37,074 nucleotides of DNA from Promethearchaeota archaeon (GTDB lineage: Archaea; Asgardarchaeota; Lokiarchaeia; Sigyniarchaeales; SOKP01), in contig JAHLWS010000035.1 in the NCBI GenBank assembly GCA_019057795.1, forward strand, positions 1-37,074, written 5' to 3'. Shown here piece by piece: positions 7,929 through 16,350 of the stretch. The notes beneath the pieces are model-generated. The model made no database searches. It saw only the letters and a program-made list of their open reading frames with translations, and had not been told where the DNA came from. A program made the translations under genes and the position numbers. The first letter of the stretch is position 1. Each line of letters opens with the position of its first letter.

Positions 7929-8849
7929 TTAACCCTCCATAGTAAATTTATATATCTTTTGTAACACTCCCGTTAGTGGTCTCATTTCAATGTTGTTAAA
8001 GTTTTCCAAGTAGTTTTTTAATTCGTTTGGAAATTTGGTTTTGACAATTAAACTATCTCTTAAAACTGTTGGTCGTTCGAGGAACCACTCTTTTTTATCG
8101 GAATAAATTTCATTAATTTTTGTAATTACATCGTTTGCTTGAAATTTGTCAGAAAAGATTTCGTATTCGTCGTACTCTAAGTTTTTCATGAGCGAGAAAA
8201 TCGAATCAGAAATTTTTACTACGCCGTTATCTATGATCGTTACTGTATCTGCTAATTTTTCTATATCTGAGGTAATATGGCTTGATATAAGTATGGTAAG
8301 ACCTTGTTTTTGTTTTACCTTAATTTTGTTAATAAAATCCTCTCTTCCAAGCGGATCGATATTAGAGAAAGGTTCGTCTAAAACAACAACTTCAGGATTT
8401 CCTGCAAATGCTAGTGCGATACCCAATCGCTGACGCATACCTTGCGAATAAGATTTTGTTTTTTTATCCCAATATTCTTCTTTTAATCCGCACCATTTTA
8501 AATTAGAATCGATTTGTTCGGTCGTTTGTTTTTGTTTAGTTCTTAGTTCTAAAATTAACGCTACTAATTCTCTTCCAGTCTTACTAGGATAAAATCCTAC
8601 GTTTTCTGGTAAAAACCCTACTTTTTGACGTACTTGTTTCGATAGATTTTTAATGTTTTTCCCTAGAATCGTTATTTCTCCTTTTGAAGGTTTTATAAGT
8701 CCTAAGATCATTAAAAGCGTGGTCGTTTTTCAAGCACCGTTTGGACCTAAAAAGGCGAAACAGGATTTTTTGATCTCAAGTGAGAGATTGTTTACAACGG
8801 TTTTCTTCCCGTATTTTTTCGATAATCCTTTAAGAGTAATAATTGACAT
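7929..8849 (-). pseudogene. ABC transporter ATPase interrupted by in-frame TGA in Walker A
   Basis: Reading from an ATG at 8849 gives a normal ABC ATPase N-terminus (MSIITLKGLSKKYGKK, then LGPNGA) until codon 40, which is TGA at 8732-8730, followed in the same frame by KTTTLL. The TGA replaces the invariant second glycine of Walker A (GAGKTT; GGA to TGA is one base). Downstream everything is intact: Q-loop (FLPEN), signature YSQGM at codons 134-138, Walker B VVVLDEP at 154-160, H-loop His at 191 and a ~110-residue C-terminal extension. Restart is possible at ATG 8711 (MILGL), but that product lacks Walker A and should not hydrolyse ATP. Several other genes here end in TGA, so general reassignment is unlikely. 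It is a fresh nonsense mutation or a base-call error. It pairs with the permease at 7119. Confidence 0.88.
7933..7938 (-). promoter_or_regulatory. Shine-Dalgarno of the ABC permease, inside the ATPase stop region
   Basis: GGAGGG on the minus strand, 7 nt before the GTG at 7925. It overlaps the last codons of the ATPase and supports the GTG start and coupled translation. Confidence 0.7.
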
Positions 8850-9078
8850 TAAAAGAGAAGAACTTGATTCTCATTAATATTAGTAATATGATGTTATAAA
8901 CAAGATTATTATTAAATGTATTTAAATTTCAGTCGCGTAAATCTGGATTTGTTTGATAGATAAACAATATATTTCAGAACATATAGATTATAATAATAGA
9001 ATAAAGCTATACATTTCTATAAAGACAATATATTGAGAAATCATTAATTGAAATAATCCCCCTATATTTCAGTACTCG

Positions 9079-9756
9079 TTATTTATTTGATTGAGTTTTC
9101 TTTTTTTTGTTTCTCATAGCAATTTCCATCGAAAAATCCCTAGGACAAATGTCGTTTAAAGGGCAAATATCGCATTTGGGACGAATTGGCATGCAAATTT
9201 CTTGTCCAAACCTCACAAATAATCGATTCACTCTAATCCATTGATCTCGATGAATAATTCTCTTCAATTCTTCTTCGGTTTGCCCTGGTTTAGTTGTTTT
9301 TATCCAACCTAATCTATTAGGGATTCTATGAACATGAACATCCACTGGTATTGCTGGAATTTTAAAAGCGTATACTAATACGCAATTAGCTGTTTTAGCG
9401 CCCACCCCAGGTAGAGAAACCAATTCTTCAAAATCTTTTGGAACAATTCCTTGATAATCTTCTGTTATTATTCGAGAAACTTCTTTAATGCGAGCCGCTT
9501 TAACCTTATAAAAGCCTGATTTATAAACTAACATCTCTAAATCTTCTACACTCGCTTCTGCGATTTCTTTTGGAGTTTTAAATTTTGTAAATAAACTATT
9601 TGTAGCTTCTCTAGTATTTGAATCTCTAGATCTTGCAGATAATATTGTAGATATTAAGATTTTAAATGGATCTTGTTTTTTTCTAGCTAACCCGTCAAGG
9701 TGAGCTTCTCCTTCTAAGGCTTGTTCTATTTGGTCTAAAATTTTGATGTAATTCAT
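9079..9756 (-). CDS. nth: Endonuclease III (DNA glycosylase/AP lyase)
   Basis: A 225-residue enzyme of base-excision repair that removes oxidised pyrimidines and cuts the abasic strand. The helix-hairpin-helix LPGVGAKTAN carries catalytic Lys K121, and catalytic Asp D139 lies in PVDVHVHR. Four C-terminal cysteines (C188, C195, C198, C204; C-x6-C-x2-C-x5-C) bind the [4Fe-4S] cluster. Length and motif order are standard, followed by a short basic tail (RNKKKKTQSNK). ATG start at 9756, 12 nt after the stop of the tRNA methylase gene, so the two are very probably one transcript. A 229-nt non-coding stretch follows the ABC ATPase start on the far side. The assignment is secure. Confidence 0.95.
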   Translation of the reverse strand: MNYIKILDQIEQALEGEAHLDGLARKKQDPFKILISTILSARSRDSNTREATNSLFTKFKTPKEIAEASVEDLEMLVYKSGFYKVKAARIKEVSRIITEDYQGIVPKDFEELVSLPGVGAKTANCVLVYAFKIPAIPVDVHVHRIPNRLGWIKTTKPGQTEEELKRIIHRDQWIRVNRLFVRFGQEICMPIRPKCDICPLNDICPRDFSMEIAMRNKKKKTQSNK

Positions 9757-9768
9757 ATTTTAGCCTGA

Positions 9769-11172
9769 TCAGCTCATCTTTTCGAAAACATAGATTTTTC
9801 TTTTTATTATTTGATTCTTTTTGGCATCAATTATAGCTCTAACTTGTCCTTTCTTAAATTGAAGCTTTCGATTCGATTTATTTACTATTCTGTTTAGATC
9901 TAACATCGGTACTAGTTTAAAGTTGTGCTTCCTAGCTATTTCTTCAATCTTTAATTGAACTTCGCCTCCATCAATTGTATTGAAGATCGGTAATACGATA
10001 CATATTCTGCGCTTAGGTTTTAAAACTTTATAACCTTCTCTAAAAGTAGCTTCGTAAATCGAGTTTAGTTTTGAATCAATAAGCTCTTTGGCTTCTGTGT
10101 AGTAGGGTTTTTGTTTGTAAAAAGGTCCCAATTCCGGTTCTGTGCATATCCCATCAAAATATTCCTTGTTAAAAGAAGATGATAATTTCTTAATGTCTAC
10201 TTTTTTAACCCTTTCATTTAACAAAAGTGGAATTGGTTCCTCAAGCTCTTTTAAAAGCCAATTTAAATTACGCAATGTATTCTTAACTTTGGTTTTATCA
10301 ATGTCAGAACCATAAATTTGAAAATCCTCTATTAATGCAAATAAAAGAACAGTACCATTTCCCACAAATGGATCAAGAATTACATTATTTTCTCTTTCTT
10401 CAAATAAATTTAAAAAATTTAACATTATAATAGCCAATTTTGGCGAAATACTGCTTTTAAACTCCTTAAATGGCCTTTCTTCGTCAATCTTTTTTTTAAA
10501 ATTCGGATCGTCAGCCGTAAAAGTACGCGCGATATATACTCCTTCTTCTGTAAAACCAAATATAATTTCTGCACGATCTTTATTGAATAAGCCATATTTT
10601 ATCAAGTGATGGGGGAAAATTGGATTTAAATTACCCGCTTTAATATTTTCTTCGGGGTACTTATAATATAACGATTTTTCAGCACCGTTCTCTTTTAACA
10701 AACTCATAATGGATTTATTCAAAAAAGGTAGAAAATGTTTTACTAACACGTCAGAATAATAATCATCATCAAATAGGTTTGGATAGATGGATACTGCGTA
10801 AAATAGACTTTCATTTTGTATTCTTGGGAATATCTTATTAAGCGTGGAGTTTATAACTTTTAAAATTCCCTTTCTAGTAAAGTCAATCTTTTTGAATTTC
10901 TCAACTATTTTCGGAAAGGCGTCGTAGATAGTTTGTATATCGATAAAATCATATATCTCGGCGATTTTCTGGCAACCTCCTAAAATATATTGAATTTTCA
11001 TCAAATCATTTACGTAATACCTGCTCTTTTGCAGCGATTCAAACTCAACTATCGCGATGTTTGCCGAATAATCCGTTATTCTTCCTTTGAATTCTGAGTT
11101 CTTTAAAAGGTTGTCCAGCTCTGCCAAAGACAGTTGCCAGTTCGAACCTAACACAAAAAGAAACCTATTCAA
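9769..11172 (-). CDS. THUMP/UPF0020-type tRNA (G10-N2) methyltransferase-like protein
   Basis: A 467-residue protein with the layout of archaeal Trm-G10/Trm11: an N-terminal domain beginning FLFVLGSNWQLSLAEL, a THUMP-like middle, and a C-terminal Rossmann methylase. SAM motif I is VILDPFVGNGTVLLFAL (about 262-278), with SDID closing strand 2. The catalytic motif, normally DPPYG in this family, reads TEPELGPF, seen in a divergent branch; G10 methylation is therefore likely but not certain. The start is TTG at 11172: the frame closes at a TAG 12 nt upstream, and the protein N-terminus fits the family from this codon. It ends in TGA and leads directly into nth. Alternative: a related tRNA or DNA amino-methylase. 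Confidence 0.78.
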   Translation of the reverse strand: MNRFLFVLGSNWQLSLAELDNLLKNSEFKGRITDYSANIAIVEFESLQKSRYYVNDLMKIQYILGGCQKIAEIYDFIDIQTIYDAFPKIVEKFKKIDFTRKGILKVINSTLNKIFPRIQNESLFYAVSIYPNLFDDDYYSDVLVKHFLPFLNKSIMSLLKENGAEKSLYYKYPEENIKAGNLNPIFPHHLIKYGLFNKDRAEIIFGFTEEGVYIARTFTADDPNFKKKIDEERPFKEFKSSISPKLAIIMLNFLNLFEERENNVILDPFVGNGTVLLFALIEDFQIYGSDIDKTKVKNTLRNLNWLLKELEEPIPLLLNERVKKVDIKKLSSSFNKEYFDGICTEPELGPFYKQKPYYTEAKELIDSKLNSIYEATFREGYKVLKPKRRICIVLPIFNTIDGGEVQLKIEEIARKHNFKLVPMLDLNRIVNKSNRKLQFKKGQVRAIIDAKKNQIIKRKIYVFEKMS

Positions 11173-11258
11173 AAAAAAAACCTATTTATTAAATAAAAAT
11201 GGTTTACTGTGATTTTTAAAAAGAAGCATGTTATTTTTATTTTTAGGTTAAGTTAAGA

Positions 11259-12533
11259 TTAATCTTCGTCTAAAACATAATTAATAATTTTAATAATATC
11301 TGCTTTTCGAGCTTTAGCTGGGAGGTTAATCTCATTCTTTTTACAATAACTTTTCAATTCTTTCACGGTTAAACTATTCAGGTCGTCTGGTAATTCTTCA
11401 GAGGATACTTCTGGTGCGTTTTTCTTAGTTTCTTCTGTAAATTCTTCATCATCTGGTGTAAATGAGCGTTCAAATCTTTCTCCTGTAATGTTTTCAATTG
11501 AACTTATAATATCTTCTAAATCTTCTTTCTTCCTTTTCGGTATCAAATCTATAACTTTTTCCTCTTCTTTTTCTTCTTTTGCAGCTTCCTTAAACTCAAG
11601 TTTTCTCTGATATCTTTCTTTTTGAATTTCTTTTAATTCCTTCATTATTGATTTATAATTATCTTTAAAATGTTTTAGACTAACATTAACTAAATCAGAA
11701 AAACTTTCCCACCTTTTTTCTTTAACAATAGAATTTGCCCAATAAAACAAATCTTTTTGTAAATCGATAGTAATTACTTGTCCTACGGAGTTAACATCTA
11801 AAGTGAGCCATCTTAATATATTTGTAATTAATATATCATTATCAAAAGCAGAAAACCCGTATTCTCTTCCAAGAGACGAAAATATAGATAATGTCCCAAA
11901 AGCGACGACTTTACCTTTGTAGTATTTAACGGAAACAAGCAAGGGGATCTTAGGACTATCTTCTTCAATTGATTTCTGTTTTTTGAATCTATTCCTCCAG
12001 CAGTTTAAACCGCCTCTTACTAATACCTCAACCTGTATATTTTTTTCGTCTTCTACAAAGCCTAAGGTTGCTAACGAACAGGCGCTTGATAAAACTATCT
12101 TTTTTATGTTTTCGGTGATATAATGTGGTTTAAATTTTGTTAATAACGGTCTTTTTTGCAAATTAACGTAATTCACCGAGTCATATACTTCATCTGGAAC
12201 GAATTCAAATCCAAATTTCCTCACTAATTCATTTATGTTGGTTCTATTTAAATATTCTCCACCTCGGGAGCCAATAATAAGTAAACTTCCACCAGTTCTT
12301 ACGTATTCCTCTAAAACTTCTATTTCTTCCGGTTTTAAGTTAATGTTCTTAGGTATAGAAATAATAACTGCATCGTAAATTCGTGCTTTCTCTAACGCGT
12401 AAAAACCAGCCTCAATCTTTCCTAATTTATAAGCAGATGCAAATAAGAACTGAGTGAAATCCGAATAGCTAGAAGCTTCTAAAGTTAACATATTATTGTG
12501 ACTATAGTCTAATCCAATTTTAATAATTTTCAA
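11259..12533 (-). CDS. GIFT/GldG-like Rossmann domain protein with C-terminal SAP domain
   Basis: A 424-residue protein with three parts. Residues 1-250 look like the alpha/beta domain of GldG/DUF4350/IFT52 (GIFT) proteins: a strand at 54-60 (DAVIISI), then LKPEEIEVLEEYVRTGGSLLIIGSRGGE (67-93), the usual signature of that fold. Residues 260-380 are charged and helical (ELKEIQKERYQRKLEF, EEKEEEK), probably a coiled coil. Residues 385-424 form a SAP motif (LTVKELKSYCKKNEINLPAK), a two-helix DNA/chromatin-binding element, complete to the C-terminus. TTG start at 12533 with GGTGGG about 5 nt upstream. Domain calls are made by eye: SAP is confident, the GIFT-like call moderate. Binding DNA through SAP while the Rossmann domain binds a partner is inference. 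Confidence 0.72.
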   Translation of the reverse strand: MKIIKIGLDYSHNNMLTLEASSYSDFTQFLFASAYKLGKIEAGFYALEKARIYDAVIISIPKNINLKPEEIEVLEEYVRTGGSLLIIGSRGGEYLNRTNINELVRKFGFEFVPDEVYDSVNYVNLQKRPLLTKFKPHYITENIKKIVLSSACSLATLGFVEDEKNIQVEVLVRGGLNCWRNRFKKQKSIEEDSPKIPLLVSVKYYKGKVVAFGTLSIFSSLGREYGFSAFDNDILITNILRWLTLDVNSVGQVITIDLQKDLFYWANSIVKEKRWESFSDLVNVSLKHFKDNYKSIMKELKEIQKERYQRKLEFKEAAKEEKEEEKVIDLIPKRKKEDLEDIISSIENITGERFERSFTPDDEEFTEETKKNAPEVSSEELPDDLNSLTVKELKSYCKKNEINLPAKARKADIIKIINYVLDED

Positions 12534-12727
12534 AAATACCCACCAAAATCATTTTAATAATTTTATTCTAAAATATAATAATTTCTACTTTTATATATTT
12601 TACAGTATAATTCTTACTTTTTTACTCGCTTAAAGAGAATAATAAAACCAAGTAATATTTCCATTTTATAAAATTGTAAAATGTTGATTTAGTTTAAAAA
12701 ATAAAAGAAAAAAAAGTTAAATAAGGA

Positions 12728-13825
12728 TTAGATTTTGACAACAATATTTTTTCTTGCTAGCAATAGCGCTATTCCTGCTTCTATAACTATTGGTAAAACG
12801 CCAACCAGAATCATTGTGAGTATAGGGTTTGCTATAAGAAAATCTCTATAACCATCTGCTAAAAACCCAACGTATTGATCGAATATAAATGCTATAATGA
12901 ACAAAAGTAGCATATTTTTTCCCATTTCGGAAAGCACTGGGACTTTAAAATTCATTTTCTCAAACCCATAAAAGACTGCGATCAAGAATCCAGATGCAGC
13001 TATTGCTAGCAAAGCAAGAGAGGTTGTGGCGTCGTGATGCTCTGCTGATTGAATCCAGTCAAAACAATAAAATGCTATAATCGCAATTGTAGATACTGGA
13101 AGAATTCTTTTCTTAAATCCAACATTAGGGTCGCTAGGATCAAGTTTATACCATTGAGAAAAGCAAGTACCTGCAATCGCAATGGCGGCGTGATTAAGAG
13201 CGTTCCACGGAAATATTAGAGGTCCATCGACTGGTCCATAATGGTCAAAAAACGGGAGAAAATATAATGTAGCGTGTAAAATTAGTATGCCCATACATAA
13301 ATAGATTCTATAATCCGCTTTTTTTGGAATAAGGAATACGCTTAAATACGCTGCGAACGAGCCAATTGCCAGATTTGCGAGCGTTCCTTTGTATAGAACC
13401 TCATCCCAAGGAATAGAACCTTCAAGAAGCAAACCTCCAATTAAACCATCAGCCAATAAGGCTAAGCCATATAGAACAGCAACCCTTATAATACCGTGTT
13501 TCCACGCCGCACCAATACCTTTCTTATCTCTTCTACTAGTAAATGCGATAAAACCAACATACCCTAATATAAACATGAATATTTGTTGGCCGATGTCTAT
13601 AATAGTGATTATCGCCGGATATCCTTTATAATATTGAAAGCCATGGTTTAAAAGAGGGGGTCCTATTGGAGTAACACCACCTAAAAAATCACCCGATAAC
13701 GGCCATGTTATTACAGAGACGATCAATAGAATAATAATTAAGCCTCGGAATTGATCTAACCATTCGTATCGCTTATGTAATTGTTCCGTTTTTTCTGATT
13801 CAGCTTCAATTTTTTCTTCAGACAT
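12728..13825 (-). CDS. Multi-pass membrane acyltransferase-like protein (DUF5009/HGSNAT type)
   Basis: About ten hydrophobic segments after a polar, acidic N-terminus, with the motif YEWLDQFRGLIIILLI at the first helix. The (L)D-x-(F)RG motif at helix 1 is the hallmark of the heparan-alpha-glucosaminide N-acetyltransferase/DUF5009/DUF418 group, which moves acyl groups across membranes onto sugars or envelope molecules. The mid-protein WNALNHAAIAIAGTC segment has a conserved-looking His in a membrane helix, which would suit acyl transfer. The frame opens with TTG at 13831, but the ATG two codons later (13825, MSEEKIEAE) is the more usual start and is used here. It stands alone, divergent from the MFS gene. 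The true acceptor is unknown. Confidence 0.65.
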   Translation of the reverse strand: MSEEKIEAESEKTEQLHKRYEWLDQFRGLIIILLIVSVITWPLSGDFLGGVTPIGPPLLNHGFQYYKGYPAIITIIDIGQQIFMFILGYVGFIAFTSRRDKKGIGAAWKHGIIRVAVLYGLALLADGLIGGLLLEGSIPWDEVLYKGTLANLAIGSFAAYLSVFLIPKKADYRIYLCMGILILHATLYFLPFFDHYGPVDGPLIFPWNALNHAAIAIAGTCFSQWYKLDPSDPNVGFKKRILPVSTIAIIAFYCFDWIQSAEHHDATTSLALLAIAASGFLIAVFYGFEKMNFKVPVLSEMGKNMLLLFIIAFIFDQYVGFLADGYRDFLIANPILTMILVGVLPIVIEAGIALLLARKNIVVKI

Positions 13826-13993
13826 TTTCAATCATTTTTTTCGATTTATATTATAAAATTTTTTAAAAAAATACTGTAATTATTAGTTTTGATCAATGCG
13901 AATTTAAAAATATCGCTTTAAAAAAACTTAACTTATTATAAGATTACGACGAATTAAAATTAATTTTATAAATTTTATACATGTGAGCTAAAT

Positions 13994-15454
13994 ATGAAGA
14001 AACGGGAGCTTATTTCGTTATTTTTCTTTTTATCTTTAATCTTAATCATTTTAATGGATAGTGCTTTATTCCTTCCTAATGAAGTTTTAATTGCTGCAGA
14101 TTTAGGTATATATTTTGATAGTATAGGGATCATCATTAGCGTCTATACCATCGTTAATGGAGTTTCGATACTAATGTTTGGTTATTTAACCGATTTGATA
14201 AAAAGAAAAAAGATTTTAATTTTTGCGGGGTGTTTATGGTCAATGACGGCTATATTACACATATTTATAGAAGAATTTTGGCAATTAATCCTTGCTAGAA
14301 TTGTTGCTGCGATTGCTGTAAGCGTAACAACTCCACTTGTAATTTCTTATTTAGCTGATATAATTTCATCGGATTCTCGTTCAAAATCTTTCGCCTTCTG
14401 GGGTTTAATATCATCTATTGGAAGTCTCGTTGCTGGAGCAATTGCTTTAGCGTTTAACGCTATTGACTATGGAGCGATTGAATCGTTAAGCATTCCTGAA
14501 AAAATTGACTTTATTGCCATTACTTATCCCGATTTTTTATATACATGGCGGTTACCGTACTTTTTCCTGGGAATTATTGCGCTTATCTTTACTATACTGA
14601 ATTTTTTTATTACCGTAGAACCTAAAAGAGCGGCAAAAGAGAAATATTTAGAAAATGTTTTAATAGACGAAGACATGCGCTATTCATATAAAATTAAATT
14701 TTCAGATTTGAAGTTTATTTTTAAAAGAAAGTCAAACTTCTTTTTAATGTTTAACTTTTTCGATGTTATTGCTTCCGGACTATTAGTAGCTTATATATTT
14801 CCTTATATTCAACTTGAAATTGGTGTTAATGTCGTTGATCTCAAGGTTATTATTTTATTATTGTTTGCGGTGGTGTTAGGATTAATCATTGGTCAGTTTG
14901 GGCTTGCACATTGGGGAGATAAAAAAGTTCAAAATGGAGATCTCTCTGGTAGGGTGAAGGTAGCGGTAATTTGTTCAATTTTAAATCTACCCTTTCTCTT
15001 ATTTGCATTTGCGATGTCACCTAATGTAACGAGCTCAACTTTCTTTTTTGGTGCTTTATTAGTCAACGATGTTGTATTTTGGGTTTTATGGTTAATTTAT
15101 TGCATGTTTATAGGTCTTGGGCTTGCTTTTACAATGGGTATTGGTCCTAACTGGTATAGTTCTCTTATTGATGTAAATTTTCCCGAAAATCGAGGTACCA
15201 TGATTGCGGTGGGCTCCTTTATTGACACTATAGGGCGCGCATCAGGCGCCATTATTGGTGGCTTCGTGGTTACTATGACAGGTAGTTTTTCTGCTACAAT
15301 TTTTTGGTCCACGCTAATTTTTGGACTAATTTCTATTTGCTTTTGGGTTCCACTTTTCTTTACTGCTGAAAAAGATTATTTAGAAATAAACGAGGAAATG
15401 AAAATTAGAGCTTCTTCGTTAAGCAAAATGAAAGTAGAGGAATCTAGGCAATAA
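13994..15454 (+). CDS. Major facilitator superfamily transporter
   Basis: A 486-residue protein with about 12 membrane helices and the MFS motif A between helices 2 and 3 (GYLTDLIKRKK). Helix 5 carries the Gly-rich SSIGSLVAGAIALA stretch, and a second-half motif A equivalent is weak (AHWGDKKVQNGD). The extended loop between helices 6 and 7 is charged, as usual. A long loop near residues 155-175 (between helices 5 and 6) is also polar. No motif tells the substrate. The ATG at 13994 follows a TTTTATAC box. The stop lies 2 nt from the stop of the opposite-strand 7TM gene, so the pair is tightly convergent. Confidence 0.88.
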   Translation: MKKRELISLFFFLSLILIILMDSALFLPNEVLIAADLGIYFDSIGIIISVYTIVNGVSILMFGYLTDLIKRKKILIFAGCLWSMTAILHIFIEEFWQLILARIVAAIAVSVTTPLVISYLADIISSDSRSKSFAFWGLISSIGSLVAGAIALAFNAIDYGAIESLSIPEKIDFIAITYPDFLYTWRLPYFFLGIIALIFTILNFFITVEPKRAAKEKYLENVLIDEDMRYSYKIKFSDLKFIFKRKSNFFLMFNFFDVIASGLLVAYIFPYIQLEIGVNVVDLKVIILLLFAVVLGLIIGQFGLAHWGDKKVQNGDLSGRVKVAVICSILNLPFLLFAFAMSPNVTSSTFFFGALLVNDVVFWVLWLIYCMFIGLGLAFTMGIGPNWYSSLIDVNFPENRGTMIAVGSFIDTIGRASGAIIGGFVVTMTGSFSATIFWSTLIFGLISICFWVPLFFTAEKDYLEINEEMKIRASSLSKMKVEESRQ

Positions 15455-15456
15455 TT

Positions 15457-16236
15457 TTAATGAGTAAGTGTTGTTTCTTCTTTAATTGATAGGACTTTTT
15501 TAATCCAACCAGGAAGGATAAATCCAAGGTAAAAGAAAAAAGTCGCTAACGCTAAGATAATTCTCATCAATACTAATAAAAGGGGACTCATCTCAATTAT
15601 GGCATCAAATATTGCAGAGATTCCAAATAATAAAAAACCTATCAATAAAAACCTTCCTTTCCAGCGAATCTCAGGAGGTTCTTCTTTTTTCATGGATTTT
15701 GCAGCAAAATGAAACCCTGTTATGCAAGCCGTCAATATACTCAAACCTAAAAATATCAATACAAAACCCTTATAATCAATGTCCATAGGATTAGTTGGAT
15801 CATGTATAATTCCTAGTAATGAATCAACAGGTGCTCCTGGAGCTAATAGAAGGAAGTATAATAAATACAATTCAAAAAAAATCGATATTATTCCATATAG
15901 GATAAGTACTGGCTTCTTTATTTTTGGTTTTATAGTAGACAAATAAACGTTTAGCCAGGCTAGTATGGCAATAGGCACGCCTACAGTACCAATAAGAACA
16001 TATATTTGGTAATTTAGAAACTCTCCAGTAATAATCCAATACAAATATCCCAATCCACTTGGATACCAAGGAGATAATGTAAAAATAATACATAAAAAGA
16101 AGTTAAAGATTAAAAACTGCTTTGTTTTAAAAAATTTAATCAAAACAATAAAACCTAAAAGAAAACTTAATAATACGGCAATTAAGGCAGTTAAGCCTGA
16201 AATTTTTGCTAAATCACTTAGAACTTGAAATATCAT
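15457..16236 (-). CDS. 7TM membrane protein of unknown function
   Basis: About 259 residues with seven hydrophobic segments, short loops and a Lys-rich C-terminal end (GWIKKVLSIKEE). One cytoplasmic-side loop (KSMKKEEPPEIRWKGRFLLIGF) resembles the equivalent loop of the two 7TM proteins at 30.6 and 31.5 kb (IKKKWKFFIFG, LKKKWKYFLVG), so all three may be distant members of one sensor-like 7TM superfamily; this is by eye. The open frame extends to a TTG at 16257, but the ATG at 16236 has AAGGT at proper spacing and is preferred. There is no kinase or other output domain, so it would work with a partner if it is a sensor. Confidence 0.6.
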   Translation of the reverse strand: MIFQVLSDLAKISGLTALIAVLLSFLLGFIVLIKFFKTKQFLIFNFFLCIIFTLSPWYPSGLGYLYWIITGEFLNYQIYVLIGTVGVPIAILAWLNVYLSTIKPKIKKPVLILYGIISIFFELYLLYFLLLAPGAPVDSLLGIIHDPTNPMDIDYKGFVLIFLGLSILTACITGFHFAAKSMKKEEPPEIRWKGRFLLIGFLLFGISAIFDAIIEMSPLLLVLMRIILALATFFFYLGFILPGWIKKVLSIKEETTLTH

Positions 16237-16350
16237 TTTCTCGACCTTTGGATTCAAAAAATTTTCTAAGTAAAAATCTTAAGTAATTACATAGCACAAC
16301 TACAGTAATTTAAATCTATTTTAATTTAAAAATGAGAATCAAAATTGAAA

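Noticed and set aside
8146..8433. 95-residue plus-strand ORF
   Set aside because: Antisense to the ABC ATPase signature and Walker B region.
8730..8732. Selenocysteine at the TGA of the ABC ATPase
   Set aside because: The position is the invariant Walker A glycine, no known Sec site, and no SECIS-like hairpin stood out after the gene.
8730..8732. Genetic code with TGA as glycine, as in some bacterial candidate phyla
   Set aside because: Other genes here (ends at 9769, 16351, 26748) terminate properly with TGA and no other conserved glycine was seen as TGA.
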